Part shown: positions 18,347 to 26,976 of the stretch, in pieces
How positions within the stretch are numbered: position 1 is the first letter of the stretch
Layout of the letters: each line of letters begins with the position of its first letter
Assembly: GCA_019359595.1 (NCBI GenBank)
Contig: JAHHGZ010000051.1
Coordinates: 1-50,861, forward strand
Direction of reading: 5' to 3'
Source of the DNA: Cyanomargarita calcarea GSE-NOS-MK-12-04C
GTDB taxonomy: Bacteria; Cyanobacteriota; Cyanobacteriia; Cyanobacteriales; Nostocaceae
Length of the DNA stretch: 50,861 bases
The notes under the pieces: model-generated
Seen by the model: the letters and a program-made list of their open reading frames with translations, nothing else
Told to the model about the DNA's origin: nothing
Database searches by the model: none
Program-made: the position numbers and the translations under genes

Positions 18347-19675
18347 TTATTGAAACTTAGATTTAAACTTCTGTGTTTCTGCTAAGACTGGGTTGACATT
18401 GAACCAAGTTCCCTCAGTGTCGCAGTATTCAAATACAAACATACTTTGCACGAGGCTTTGGTATTCTATTTCACCTTTGACGGTTTGTCGATTCACTACC
18501 TGAAAAATTAGTTCCCACTCGTCATCGTCAATTGCTTTGGCACGGAAATCTCTTTGTTGGCGAATTACCCGTTCCAACAAATTACGGTCGAAAGGTGGGT
18601 CTTGTTCTCTGAGACAATCAAACAATAGTCCCAGTAAATTCCGCACATGACCGCCACTAATCAAACATAACCGATCCAAAGTGTTTGAACTATCAAACAA
18701 TTTTCCAATCAAATCTAACCGCTTGTAAGCATTTACTTCCGGGAAGGCTCTTGCCAGCACCATTTGGCGCATCAAATCTAGTCCTTCTGAGTAAACTGCA
18801 CCAGAACGATGAAGCACCGGCACCATCGGCAAAACTTTCGGTGGTACCCCACCTCCCAAACGATTTTGGAGTTCGCCACTATCGTTGGAAAATGTTAGAT
18901 ATAGCGGAATTGTGTAGACTACATGACAATTCAGCTTGCTTAACTGCTCACCTCGATCGATAAACAAGAACTCAGGCTGAGAACGTCCACCTGGTAAAGG
19001 TCGAATTCCCACCCGGTCGAGATTATCAACAATTACAACCAGCCCTTTTTTACCTTTTGCTTTTAACTCCTTATTTGCACGGTCAAGTAGTTCTGTATTA
19101 ATTGACTGCAAAATATTCTGAGTTCGCGGCTCGAGATAATCTCTTAACCGCCGCCGTAATGCTGGACTTTCTTTAGTTTTTGCCGTAATTTTGGCAATTC
19201 CTAAAGATAACTCTGCTTCTACCTCTAAATCAATCGGGGTGTTGATAAAGCCAACAATTTCTGCAAATAGCTGAGTAAAATAGCGAGGTTTGATCCGGAT
19301 TTTTATCTCCTCCAAACTTTCGCTCACCTTGCCGGCAATTACCAGCAAAATGTCAGTTACATCTACATCGGCCATTTCTAATGCCCGAGTGGATTCAAAA
19401 TAAACTACATGAAATTCTTGCTTCTCTAGATCGGCTTTCAACCGTAACAACTCAGTAGATTTGCCACAGCCAATATGTCCGGTAAATAGCTGACAAGTTG
19501 CAGTATTCTGCGCTCCCATGTTAATAGTGCGCTGCAATGCCTCAATTATCTTGCCACCCCTGACAGAAGCAAAATCTATATAAAATCGACGGTCTGTAGC
19601 ATCCCCCATGACTAGAGGTCTGCCCGGATTACAAGCCTGATAAAATCTTTCTAAATCTAGTTCGTTTGTAGGCAT
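18347..19675 (-). CDS. AAA-type P-loop ATPase paired with the STAND/WD40 gene
   Basis: This 442-residue ATPase has Walker A GHIGCGKST near residue 65 and Walker B LVVIVDNLDRV near residue 212. A predicted winged-helix-like C-terminal part includes SGGHVRNLLGLLFDCLRE. The N-terminus (DLERFYQACNPGRPLV, then YIDFASVRGGKII) appears family-specific. The ATG at 19675 is preferred over a TTG at 19702, which has no ribosome-binding site. The stop lies 1 bp before the STAND gene start, so the two are almost certainly co-transcribed and translationally coupled. It probably acts as a regulatory or loading ATPase for the larger protein; this is inference from pairing only. Confidence 0.9.
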   Translation of the reverse strand: MPTNELDLERFYQACNPGRPLVMGDATDRRFYIDFASVRGGKIIEALQRTINMGAQNTATCQLFTGHIGCGKSTELLRLKADLEKQEFHVVYFESTRALEMADVDVTDILLVIAGKVSESLEEIKIRIKPRYFTQLFAEIVGFINTPIDLEVEAELSLGIAKITAKTKESPALRRRLRDYLEPRTQNILQSINTELLDRANKELKAKGKKGLVVIVDNLDRVGIRPLPGGRSQPEFLFIDRGEQLSKLNCHVVYTIPLYLTFSNDSGELQNRLGGGVPPKVLPMVPVLHRSGAVYSEGLDLMRQMVLARAFPEVNAYKRLDLIGKLFDSSNTLDRLCLISGGHVRNLLGLLFDCLREQDPPFDRNLLERVIRQQRDFRAKAIDDDEWELIFQVVNRQTVKGEIEYQSLVQSMFVFEYCDTEGTWFNVNPVLAETQKFKSKFQ

Positions 19676-20431
19676 GGCTAATCCAACTCTATTGAGAAAC
19701 AATGAGGACGAATAAAACGCTAGGGTGATTTTTATTTAGTCGTTGAAAATTTTACCTTTATTATTTGCATCTCGCTAACACACTACAAAATGAAATTGTA
19801 GTATTCCGGATTTTTATCGGATATATTTATTTAACTAAAAATCTTTTATCTCTGAGGTTTTTATCAAGTAATACGACAACTAAAAATTGTCAAATTTTCT
19901 ACAAAATAAAATTGTTTCTTACTAATTGCAAAAATGGTACATCAATACAAATGTATTATTGTATTGCAGATTACAAAAATCCAAAGCCTCATACCATTTT
20001 CATCAAATCCTGGATATTCCAAAAAATACAAACTAGCGACATTATAATTTTGAAAAATAATATTTGCAGTTTCTCTCAGTCAAGTAAACTTGAACACAAG
20101 CTTATTTTAAATAACATTTTGGACAAATTCTTGTCCAGATGTATAGGTAAATTATGCGGTTATTCCCGTCAGTACTTCAAATTATCTATCTCCTCTCACG
20201 CTCAAATTCCAATAATCCAACCTACACCTATCATAGAGTCGGTAAGATAATGAGTAATTGTCTGTTCAAGCTTTCAAGCTTTAGACGCTATAAAGTTAGC
20301 TTACTGAAATTACTTTTTTATAATGATAATCAGAACAAAGGAAAAAATAATATTACACCCTGAAGGCATATTTAATAATTAAGTTGCCCAGTACCAGCGA
20401 TCTCAATCTATAAACAAAAAATAATTCCGTG
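19676..20431. other. AT-rich gap upstream of the ATPase operon
   Basis: This gap of about 750 bp is markedly AT-rich. The open frame through 19765-20250 starts with TTG, has skewed composition (many Ile, Lys, Ser, Asn, Tyr) and no ribosome-binding site, so it is not called. The region must contain the promoter of the leftward ATPase/STAND operon. Confidence 0.55.
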
Positions 20432-20659
20432 TTAATCTCTACAATCACCCGCACGAAGACAATCTTCTGTTTGGTCATCTCTAGCCGATAACTGGAATGG
20501 TGCTAAATGTAATAGAGTATTAGTGTCGGTACTAATTTCTGCATTTGAAGAAGGTATATTCAATGTCAAGGTTGCTAAACCAAATGACGCCAAGCCTTCG
20601 CCGGCGTTCAACATCAGAATTGGGAACGCAATCAACCCGGCGTAAATTTTCCTACTCAT
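20432..20659 (-). CDS. Small secreted protein of unknown function
   Basis: This is a 75-residue protein with a signal-peptide-like N-terminus (MSRKIYAGLIAFPILMLNAGEGLASFG). A short polar C-terminus ends in two cysteines within a Cys-Leu-Arg-Ala-Gly-Asp-Cys context, able to form a disulfide. A ribosome-binding site (GAGG) sits about 8 bp before the ATG. I do not recognise a family. It is flanked on both sides by noncoding DNA. The clear start signal and export signal argue that it is real. Confidence 0.55.
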   Translation of the reverse strand: MSRKIYAGLIAFPILMLNAGEGLASFGLATLTLNIPSSNAEISTDTNTLLHLAPFQLSARDDQTEDCLRAGDCRD

Positions 20660-20984
20660 AACAAAACCTCAACAAATAAGTTACGATGATGGCTACGATA
20701 TAGTAGATGAAATATTGATAAACCTGATAAGAGTAAAAGAGCATTTGGGAATGTTTTTTTGCAGTCAACATCCTGAATGCTGGTTATTTAATTGACTTGA
20801 TGTACTGAGTTTAAGTTCCACAAAGAATTGCAAGAAAATAACGCCTGCAATAAGGTTCCCCCTATTACTTATTCAGGAAAAACCCTAAGAAAACCGGATA
20901 AAAAACAGAAAAGCAGTCAAAAAAACCGCTCGCGCTGCTACCCAGATAAAATAGTTAACAAACGATGCCCATTAGCTACAACTC
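20660..20984. other. Divergent intergenic region before tatC
   Basis: About 325 bp lie between the small secreted protein and tatC. An open frame at 20828-21031 is lysine/arginine/cysteine-rich and overlaps tatC, and is rejected. No strong repeat or palindrome was seen. Confidence 0.5.
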
Positions 20985-21779
20985 ATGACGCCTTCACCAG
21001 ATGTAGACACTGTAAACCCTCCCAATCTTGACCCCGAAGGATACGGCAACCCAAACTTTGATCCTCTCGATGATTTGCCAGGAGAGGTCGAAATGTCCAT
21101 CTTCGACCACTTAGAGGAATTGCGACAGCGAATTTTTTATGCACTGATAGCCGTGACGCTGTGTGCTATTGGTTGTTTCATCGTCGTCAAGCCGATTGTC
21201 CAACTGTTGGAAGCCCCGGCACAGGGTGTAAAATTTTTGCAACTCACACCAGGAGAATTTTTCTTTGTCTCCCTCCAGGTCGCAGGCTACTGCGGTTTGC
21301 TGGTTGCAAGTCCTTTTGTAATGTTACAAATTGTTCAGTTCGTTCTCCCAGGACTGACGATCCGTGAACGTCGCTTCTTGGGTCCAATAGTCTTGGGTTC
21401 CAGTGTATTGTTTGCTGGGGGGTTAGTATTTGCCTACTACCTACTGATCCCCGCAGCTTTGAACTTCTTCATCAGCTATGGTGCCGATGTCGTCGAACAG
21501 TCATGGTCGATTGAAAAGTATTTTAATTTTGTACTGCTGCTGTTATTCACCACAGGATTAGCATTTCAAATTCCGATTATTCAATTATTGCTGGGTGCCT
21601 TGGGAATTGTCTCTTCAGAAAGAATGATTAAAGGTTGGCGTTATGTGATTATGGGTGCAGTGGTTTTAGGTGCTGTCCTCACACCTTCGACAGACCCATT
21701 GACACAAAGTTTGTTAGCTGGTGCGGTTTTGGGACTGTATTTTGGTGGTATTGGGTTGGTGAAGTTGACCGGAAATTAA
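20985..21779 (+). CDS. tatC: Sec-independent protein translocase TatC
   Basis: This 264-residue polytopic membrane protein is the twin-arginine signal receptor of the Tat export system in plasma and thylakoid membranes. A hydrophilic N-terminal extension of about 36 residues precedes the conserved [12 protein letters not shown] motif. Six hydrophobic helices follow, with the family motifs [20 protein letters not shown] and [15 protein letters not shown]. Length and topology match cyanobacterial TatC. TatA is not adjacent. The twin-arginine MnSOD encoded at 41251-41994 is a plausible client. No clear ribosome-binding site is seen before the ATG. Confidence 0.96.
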   Translation: MTPSPDVDTVNPPNLDPEGYGNPNFDPLDDLPGEVEMSIFDHLEELRQRIFYALIAVTLCAIGCFIVVKPIVQLLEAPAQGVKFLQLTPGEFFFVSLQVAGYCGLLVASPFVMLQIVQFVLPGLTIRERRFLGPIVLGSSVLFAGGLVFAYYLLIPAALNFFISYGADVVEQSWSIEKYFNFVLLLLFTTGLAFQIPIIQLLLGALGIVSSERMIKGWRYVIMGAVVLGAVLTPSTDPLTQSLLAGAVLGLYFGGIGLVKLTGN

Positions 21780-21882
21780 AAGTAGCTATAGAAGATTGGC
21801 AATTAAGTGGTGGTTAGCTGACAAAATTGAAGCTATTTATACCCAATTTCAATCAAGCAATACTTGACCTGTTGTGAAGGTC

Positions 21883-21916
21883 AGATCCCCGACAACTTTC
21901 ACGAAGTCGGGGATCT
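21883..21916. terminator. Hairpin terminator-like repeat after tatC
   Basis: AGATCCCCGAC (21883-21893) pairs with GTCGGGGATCT (21906-21916) around a 12-nt loop. A related hairpin occurs at 39603-39634, which suggests a dispersed family used as a terminator. Confidence 0.6.
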
Positions 21917-22756
21917 TGTAGCAACAGCAAAATGTGGCAAAGTGCTAGTTCATCGAGAGAACTTTAAGAGGTACTATTTATTTAGGACTCAGGACACCCT
22001 GCAATATCGAGGACTGTTGGACTAACCTCAAGAGCAAAAGCGCAATTTTAGTTGATGGACTAACAGTAACTCAAACAGCTTTGTCAAGGGACTTGACTGC
22101 ATCAGCCTCTACAAAACGTAAGTTATAAAAAAACACATTAGTATTGTTTAGAGATATTTGAAGAGGAGTACTAATTATCACTCTTAAGGTAGAGACTCAG
22201 GAGTCACAGCCTATGTTAAAAATACAACCATGCATAATCATACATGAAATAATATTATTAATTATGGTTAAAAAGTTAATCTTATTTTAAGGAATAAAAC
22301 GTTTTTAATAATACCATTATGTACAGAAGCCTTCCGAGGTATTACTTGCGAACAAAGGCTTTTGGAAATATTCACTAGTTTGGTTTGGCATAAATAATTC
22401 ATTAGTAATGGACTGGATACTTAGGGCACTGCTTTACAGCAAACTTGCTATAAGACTCAGGACTTTCTCGTCAAAGTAAAACACATTGTGTCGGCTAGCA
22501 CAATACTCTGCCAAAAGAATTTTGACTTTTTATGACAGTTGGTAATCAGGGCTACATATTGCCCAACATAGGTAATTACCACAAGAATTATTTAGTGAAC
22601 TACTAGTTTTCCCTAGCACGAGAGTGATATTATCCTATTCCGGATCAAATTAGGAGTTTTACAGTCAGGATTTTGAGGTTTAGATTTAAAGCGACCTAAA
22701 ATGCCAAGCATAATGTTACGTGTTCCCCGTTAGTAAGACGTCTTTTTTGGCAAAAA

Positions 22757-22776
22757 CTAACAATGTTCGTTGTTAG
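22757..22776. promoter_or_regulatory. Palindrome CTAACAA-N6-TTGTTAG
   Basis: This perfect 7-bp inverted repeat lies about 38 bp upstream of the 22814 start, a position suited to a transcription-factor operator or an RNA hairpin in the leader. No factor can be named. Confidence 0.4.
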
Positions 22777-22813
22777 ACTCTCTTAATTTTGGAATATCTA
22801 ACGGAGATTTAGG

Positions 22814-23452
22814 ATGAATATATTTACGCGCTTTTTTGTAGGCGCGGCAGCTTTCTCAATGTATGCGATCGCTGCTACGTCGGGTATTGCTTTTTCACAG
22901 GAGGCTCCGACTGCTTCTGGAACAGAAATAAAACAGAAAATTTGCTCTTTTGATGCAGTGGAGAGTTTGTTACCTCCAAATTCCAAGGAACAAAGTAGCT
23001 CTCCAATTTCCTATTTGTCACAACAAGGTTTTACCCAAAGTAATGATGGTTCCTGGGTTTGTTATGTGAACGATCCGAAAAAGGAAGGACGCTATTACAC
23101 CTTATTAAAGGTTCAAGAGATAGACGGAAAACTCATCGCAAGTTCTTTTCTCGACCAAGGCAATTTGATTGAAGGGCAAGAGAATCGCAGCTTAGAGTTG
23201 TTCATGTTCCTGATTCAGAATCATACAAAAACCAACCAGGGAAATCGTCAAAGTATCCGCAAATATTTGGAATCGTTCATCTCCCTGGTGAAGCAAGGAA
23301 AGGTACAGCCTTCACGTCGTGGTTATCTCTTTGACCAACCCAGCCGTAGTTTTGCGATCTACCACCCGTTAGGTTCGGGAGAACTCAAGGGTACAGCGAT
23401 CACTATAAACATTAACTCGCTGTCCAAGTTGGGTTCTAGCCAAGTCCGTTAG
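22814..23452 (+). CDS. Secreted protein of unknown function, partner of the PEP-CTERM gene
   Basis: This 212-residue protein has a typical signal peptide (MNIFTRFFVGAAAFSMYAIA..., likely cleavage near SGIAFSQ). The mature part contains two cysteines (KICSFDAVE and SWVCYVND) that could pair. I do not recognise a domain. A ribosome-binding site (GGAG) lies about 7 bp before the ATG. The next gene starts about 35 bp downstream and also encodes an exported protein, so the two are probably co-transcribed and act outside the cytoplasm. Confidence 0.75.
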   Translation: MNIFTRFFVGAAAFSMYAIAATSGIAFSQEAPTASGTEIKQKICSFDAVESLLPPNSKEQSSSPISYLSQQGFTQSNDGSWVCYVNDPKKEGRYYTLLKVQEIDGKLIASSFLDQGNLIEGQENRSLELFMFLIQNHTKTNQGNRQSIRKYLESFISLVKQGKVQPSRRGYLFDQPSRSFAIYHPLGSGELKGTAITININSLSKLGSSQVR

Positions 23453-23487
23453 GTTGAGTCCAGTTTTTGCACATAGTAAGGTTAATT

Positions 23488-24774
23488 GTGTTTAAGTCAG
23501 TTATACATAAAGTTGCATTTTCATCTATAGCGGCAGTATTGGCAGTATGCCAGCCGGCTTCCGCTCAACTGAATATCGGACGGTATGGTGTTCAACCCGG
23601 ATTGGAGCAAAATTATCTCCAATATCAATTATCGGGTGAACCCCTCAGTCAGATGCGAGTTATTCCTGGATGTATTACAGGATTTGGACTAGGTTGCAAT
23701 AAGAGTGGAGAAGTACTCCAACAATTACTGGAGTCTAATAACAGAAGTAGTTACTCCGACCTGTTGATGCGTGCAGCCGGTGGAGAGCAAAACTTTCGCA
23801 ATTTCTCCACTTTCTACGGTAACAACCCGCGTCTGCCTGAAGTCCCATATTCTTCTTTTTGGCACGACGACGCCAAAAATATTATGGACGGCTCTCAGTA
23901 TGTTCTTGGGCAACCAGTTGGTCGGGTTCCGGTAGATGGTTTGGGAGCGATAACCAAGAACTTCTACTGGTCCCCATTCTCGGGAGATAATAACTCACTG
24001 AGCCTCCGCGATGGATTGTTGAACTTAAAAATGTCTTACGGACGCTTGGCTTTAGAAGAAGCTACAAAAATTCCCAACATCCAGCAGCAAATTCAGTCTC
24101 TGGGTCTGTCAAAAGACATGACACAGTATTATTTGGGTAACATCTCTAGAGGTTTCCAAGCATTGAATTCCGGAAATGAGAATTCACTCAAAAATAGCAT
24201 TTTCAACTTACTTTCTATGCCCTATTCGCCGAATGGAGGAGAATTTGGGCGTCCACTTGCCGGAATTGGAAATGAGTTTAATTTGGTTTACGGGCAAGGT
24301 TTAGAAGCAAGTTCTTTTGTGGGTAGTCCTTTAGTAACCTTAGAGCCAGAAAGCATAAATCTTGAGACCACTGCCTTTGAATCAGGTTCTGTCTTGAATC
24401 CAAGCGGGTCTGATAATGGGTTTCCTTATTGGATCTTTGGATTGGCTCTTTTGGGACTGCTTTTCTTTCTATTGAGTGGAGGTAGTGGAAATAGTTCTTC
24501 TCCAGGAGGGACTGCACTTGCCAACGCTGGACAAATACCTGGTGTTACGCCCCCTCCGCCTAGCCCAAGCCCTACTGTGTGCGCGGATATGCCCAGTGGC
24601 AATGGTGTTGTTAATAACAATCAGAATACCAATACGAATTGCACTGCTCCCACACCAGTGCCGCAGGAAGTGAAAAAGGTGCCAGAGCCATCAACAGTTA
24701 CTGCGGTTCTGCTAATGGCTATTGTGTTCTTGCTTTATCAGAAGCAGAGACGGTCGCTTGTTGGGTGGAGGTGA
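23488..24774 (+). CDS. PEP-CTERM-sorted exported protein
   Basis: This protein has 428 residues from a GTG at 23488. That start is chosen because AAGG lies 5-8 bp upstream and translation then begins directly with a signal peptide ending near ASAQ; a TTG at 23467 is less likely. The long extracellular part is rich in Asn, Gly and Ser and has no family I know. One internal hydrophobic helix (WIFGLALLGLLFFLL) is followed by a Gly/Ser/Pro/Asn-rich linker. The C-terminus is a PEP-CTERM signal: VPEPST, a hydrophobic helix, then a basic QKQRR tail. PEP-CTERM tails are processed by exosortase and linked to surface polysaccharide. Confidence 0.85.
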   Translation: MFKSVIHKVAFSSIAAVLAVCQPASAQLNIGRYGVQPGLEQNYLQYQLSGEPLSQMRVIPGCITGFGLGCNKSGEVLQQLLESNNRSSYSDLLMRAAGGEQNFRNFSTFYGNNPRLPEVPYSSFWHDDAKNIMDGSQYVLGQPVGRVPVDGLGAITKNFYWSPFSGDNNSLSLRDGLLNLKMSYGRLALEEATKIPNIQQQIQSLGLSKDMTQYYLGNISRGFQALNSGNENSLKNSIFNLLSMPYSPNGGEFGRPLAGIGNEFNLVYGQGLEASSFVGSPLVTLEPESINLETTAFESGSVLNPSGSDNGFPYWIFGLALLGLLFFLLSGGSGNSSSPGGTALANAGQIPGVTPPPPSPSPTVCADMPSGNGVVNNNQNTNTNCTAPTPVPQEVKKVPEPSTVTAVLLMAIVFLLYQKQRRSLVGWR

Positions 24775-24823
24775 TTGCCCTCTCCTGGTTAGTGCCCGAC
24801 TGAAGTAGCGGCAACAAAAACAC

Positions 24824-24861
24824 AGCGATCGCTTTTTTTGAAAGGGGCGATCGCTTTTTTT
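24824..24861 (+). terminator. Terminator built from two HIP1 palindromes
   Basis: Two GCGATCGC octamers (24825-24832 and 24847-24854) can pair with each other around a 14-nt loop, and each is followed by seven T residues. This gives a GC-rich hairpin plus U-tract downstream of the PEP-CTERM gene, a good intrinsic terminator. Confidence 0.6.
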
Positions 24862-25048
24862 GTCGGATGGTTCATAGCGCTGACAAGAAGTCAGTTCGCT
24901 TATTGGGTTGTGATTTGCAAAAATTTGTTCTCGACCTTAAAATTTGAATGATCTGAAAATGTATGGGGCAAGAGCGCGGATTTGGTATTGTCTTGGTAGA
25001 ACGTGCTATTCTAACTAACTTAGAAGTGTCATAATTTGTAGAAGGTCT

Positions 25049-25825
25049 GTGAAATCTAATGTTTCCAAGGTAAGAACATTGACAGTTAGTGATCCTGGCG
25101 ACTTGGCAGCACCCCCAGGTTCTCAATCTTGGGCAATGGCGGTGCGACTGCAAATACAATCTCTATTGAAGGATAATGCAAGCAGCATTAAACATCTGCG
25201 AACCTGGCTCAAGGCAATAGAGGAACATGCTGGGTATTGTCAACTAACAGACGAAAATGGTCAGAATTTCTCCTCATACGCAGCATTCTGCAATGCGAAA
25301 CCACCTTGGGGTCTTGGCTGCTCTCCAGACGTAATTGAGCATATTTTAAAGGAATTAGAATTAGTTCAAGCAAAGCATATTCAGGAAGAAGACATAGAAC
25401 TGAGGAGTTGGGGCGATTTAGATGAGTATTTAGAAAGATTTTCTAAGCTGGTTCAAAATTGTCCAGATGATGAACCGATTAATAGCAGTAAGATCGGGCA
25501 AGTGTTAGAGACTGTACCCAGCAACGCCCATATTTGGAGGAAAAGATGGTTAGATTTGGGCTGGATTGAACCAATACCCGAAAAAAAGAGAGGTTCTTAC
25601 CAGATTACAAATGAGGGGCGAAAACTTATCCAAGAATGGTTAGAGCAAGCTCCATATAATAATCAACCATTATGGCTAAATATTCCCCGGAGGAACTCTA
25701 AAAAAGCAGCAGAGCAACTAATTAAATCTCTGGAAGTTGAGCATCTCAGAGAATTGCATAACCTAATTGGAGAATCACTAAATCGGGATTCTAACGATAT
25801 TAACAAAGATAGCAATGCCATATAG
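25049..25825 (+). CDS. Uncharacterised protein, possible winged-helix DNA binder
   Basis: This is a 258-residue protein starting with GTG, with GAAGG about 4 bp upstream. The N-terminal half contains RTWLKAIEE and AFCNAKPPWGLGCS, a pattern I associate loosely with uncharacterised proteins of mobile-element type. The C-terminal half has a winged-helix-like block (HIWRKRWLDLGWIEPI, then GSYQITNEGRKLIQEWL). It overlaps the next gene by 11 bp, so the two are coupled. No function is assigned. Composition is like the neighbours. Confidence 0.7.
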   Translation: MKSNVSKVRTLTVSDPGDLAAPPGSQSWAMAVRLQIQSLLKDNASSIKHLRTWLKAIEEHAGYCQLTDENGQNFSSYAAFCNAKPPWGLGCSPDVIEHILKELELVQAKHIQEEDIELRSWGDLDEYLERFSKLVQNCPDDEPINSSKIGQVLETVPSNAHIWRKRWLDLGWIEPIPEKKRGSYQITNEGRKLIQEWLEQAPYNNQPLWLNIPRRNSKKAAEQLIKSLEVEHLRELHNLIGESLNRDSNDINKDSNAI

Positions 25826-26441
25826 TGAATTTACCTTATCTAAAGTCAAGAAAATATTTGACTTAAGTACTTCAGAAGATGCTGATATTTTTGCATCTTA
25901 CCCTGAAGTACATTGTAGCGATTATCTGGCACAAACTCTAAAATATAATGTACCTCTAGCACTTGCTAGTAATAGTGAAAAGGCACGTTCTGAGATGATT
26001 ATTGCACCGATTCTAATTGAAATCAGCAAACAATTACAGTCTCGGTTCAGTCTTTTTTCCGGTATTGAATTTAATGTAGATAATGAAAAAGGTTTGAATG
26101 GTTTCTGCGACTTTATTATTAGCAGTTCCTCAGAGCGCTTATTTATTAATGCCCCAGTTATAATGCTGGTAGAGGCAAAAAATGAAAATATTAAAGGCGG
26201 ATTGGGACAGTGTATAGCAGAAATGGTTGCTGCTCAATTGTTCAATGAGCGTGAAGGAAATCAGATTTCAGCAATTTATGGAACCGTTACTTCAGGTACT
26301 AACTGGAAATTCCTGAGATTAGTTGGTAAAATAGTCGAGATTGATTTAGTTGAGTATTATTTAACAAATATAAATAAAATTTTAGGAATTATAATAAGTG
26401 GTATTACACAGAATTTGTCGGAACCAAATCATCAAATTTGA
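25815..26441 (+). CDS. PD-(D/E)XK-like nuclease-fold protein
   Basis: This 208-residue protein has a nuclease-like core: helix EMIIAPILIEI, then strand GFCDFII supplying an acidic residue, then VIMLVEAKNEN supplying Glu-Ala-Lys, then a helix GGLGQCIAEMVAAQL. This order is the PD-(D/E)XK signature. Similar stand-alone proteins are common in cyanobacteria without known function. The start ATG lies inside the end of the upstream gene (11-bp overlap). It may act as a nuclease with the adjacent putative DNA binder, but activity is unproven and restriction-like roles are only inference. Confidence 0.75.
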   Translation: MPYSEFTLSKVKKIFDLSTSEDADIFASYPEVHCSDYLAQTLKYNVPLALASNSEKARSEMIIAPILIEISKQLQSRFSLFSGIEFNVDNEKGLNGFCDFIISSSSERLFINAPVIMLVEAKNENIKGGLGQCIAEMVAAQLFNEREGNQISAIYGTVTSGTNWKFLRLVGKIVEIDLVEYYLTNINKILGIIISGITQNLSEPNHQI

Positions 26442-26481
26442 CTTCAGAAAGAAAATATATTTTGAGTTTTCTAGCAGATAA

Positions 26482-26808
26482 TTGACCGAAGATGAATTAG
26501 CAAACATCGAAAACGGAAAGCTTAAGATCAACTTAAATCAAACTCTCCAAAATGCCAAGACACCCACAGAGATGCTACAAACTTTGCAAGAAGCATATGA
26601 GTTTGCTCAGTTCCTCGAATCCGAAAGTCTTGAGATTCGACGAGACTTGGACGCCATTTTAAAGCGAGCTGTCAATGCGTTGGTTGAAGAAAGAATTTCA
26701 CAAGAGTCATTCCAGTCTTTCAGGGTAATTTGGCAGATTGCAAAGGGTGATCTTAACCAAGAAAGGATGCGGACCGTAGAGCAAGCGCAGCTTAAAGTGT
26801 CGCAATAA
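26482..26808 (+). CDS. Small helical protein of unknown function
   Basis: This frame of 108 codons is predicted all-helical (MLQTLQEAYEFAQFLESESLEIRRDLDAI...). It starts with TTG directly after an in-frame stop and has no clear ribosome-binding site; the only downstream in-frame ATGs would give much shorter proteins. It lies 40 bp after the PD-(D/E)XK gene in the same direction, so it may be the third gene of that unit. Codon use looks coding. Confidence 0.5.
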   Translation: MTEDELANIENGKLKINLNQTLQNAKTPTEMLQTLQEAYEFAQFLESESLEIRRDLDAILKRAVNALVEERISQESFQSFRVIWQIAKGDLNQERMRTVEQAQLKVSQ

Positions 26809-26895
26809 ATATTTATTGTGAAATGAATGCGAGAAAAATAGCCGATAGAAGGTTGTCTATATTGATTAAAGCCAATGCCGATCTACCAAATTAAT

Positions 26896-26915
26896 AGCCC
26901 ACACAAAGGTGGGCT
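26896..26915. terminator. Hairpin between convergent genes
   Basis: AGCCCAC pairs with GTGGGCT around a 6-nt loop, between the rightward three-gene unit and leftward icd. A near relative (AGCCCAC-GCAG-GTGGGCT) lies at 46381-46398 near rsmG. It is probably a bidirectional terminator of a dispersed family. Confidence 0.55.
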
Positions 26916-26976
26916 ACCTGCGCTTATGTTCTTCTAGCCCCAGACTTCGGTGTCTAAGAAGGGCAAGGAACTGTAA

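Larger units (their letters stand above)
21780..22813. other. 1-kb noncoding stretch after tatC
   Basis: I found no credible gene. It begins with a terminator-like hairpin (21883-21916) and ends with a palindrome (22757-22776) upstream of a secreted-protein gene. The middle is AT-rich with no obvious repeats. A long 5' leader or a small RNA gene is possible but cannot be seen by eye. Confidence 0.5.

Noticed and set aside
19765-20250. 161-codon frame upstream of the ATPase operon
   Set aside because: TTG start, no ribosome-binding site, AT-driven composition, no motif.
20828-21031. 67-codon frame overlapping the tatC start
   Set aside because: Lys/Arg/Cys-rich, overlaps a certain gene, no start signal.
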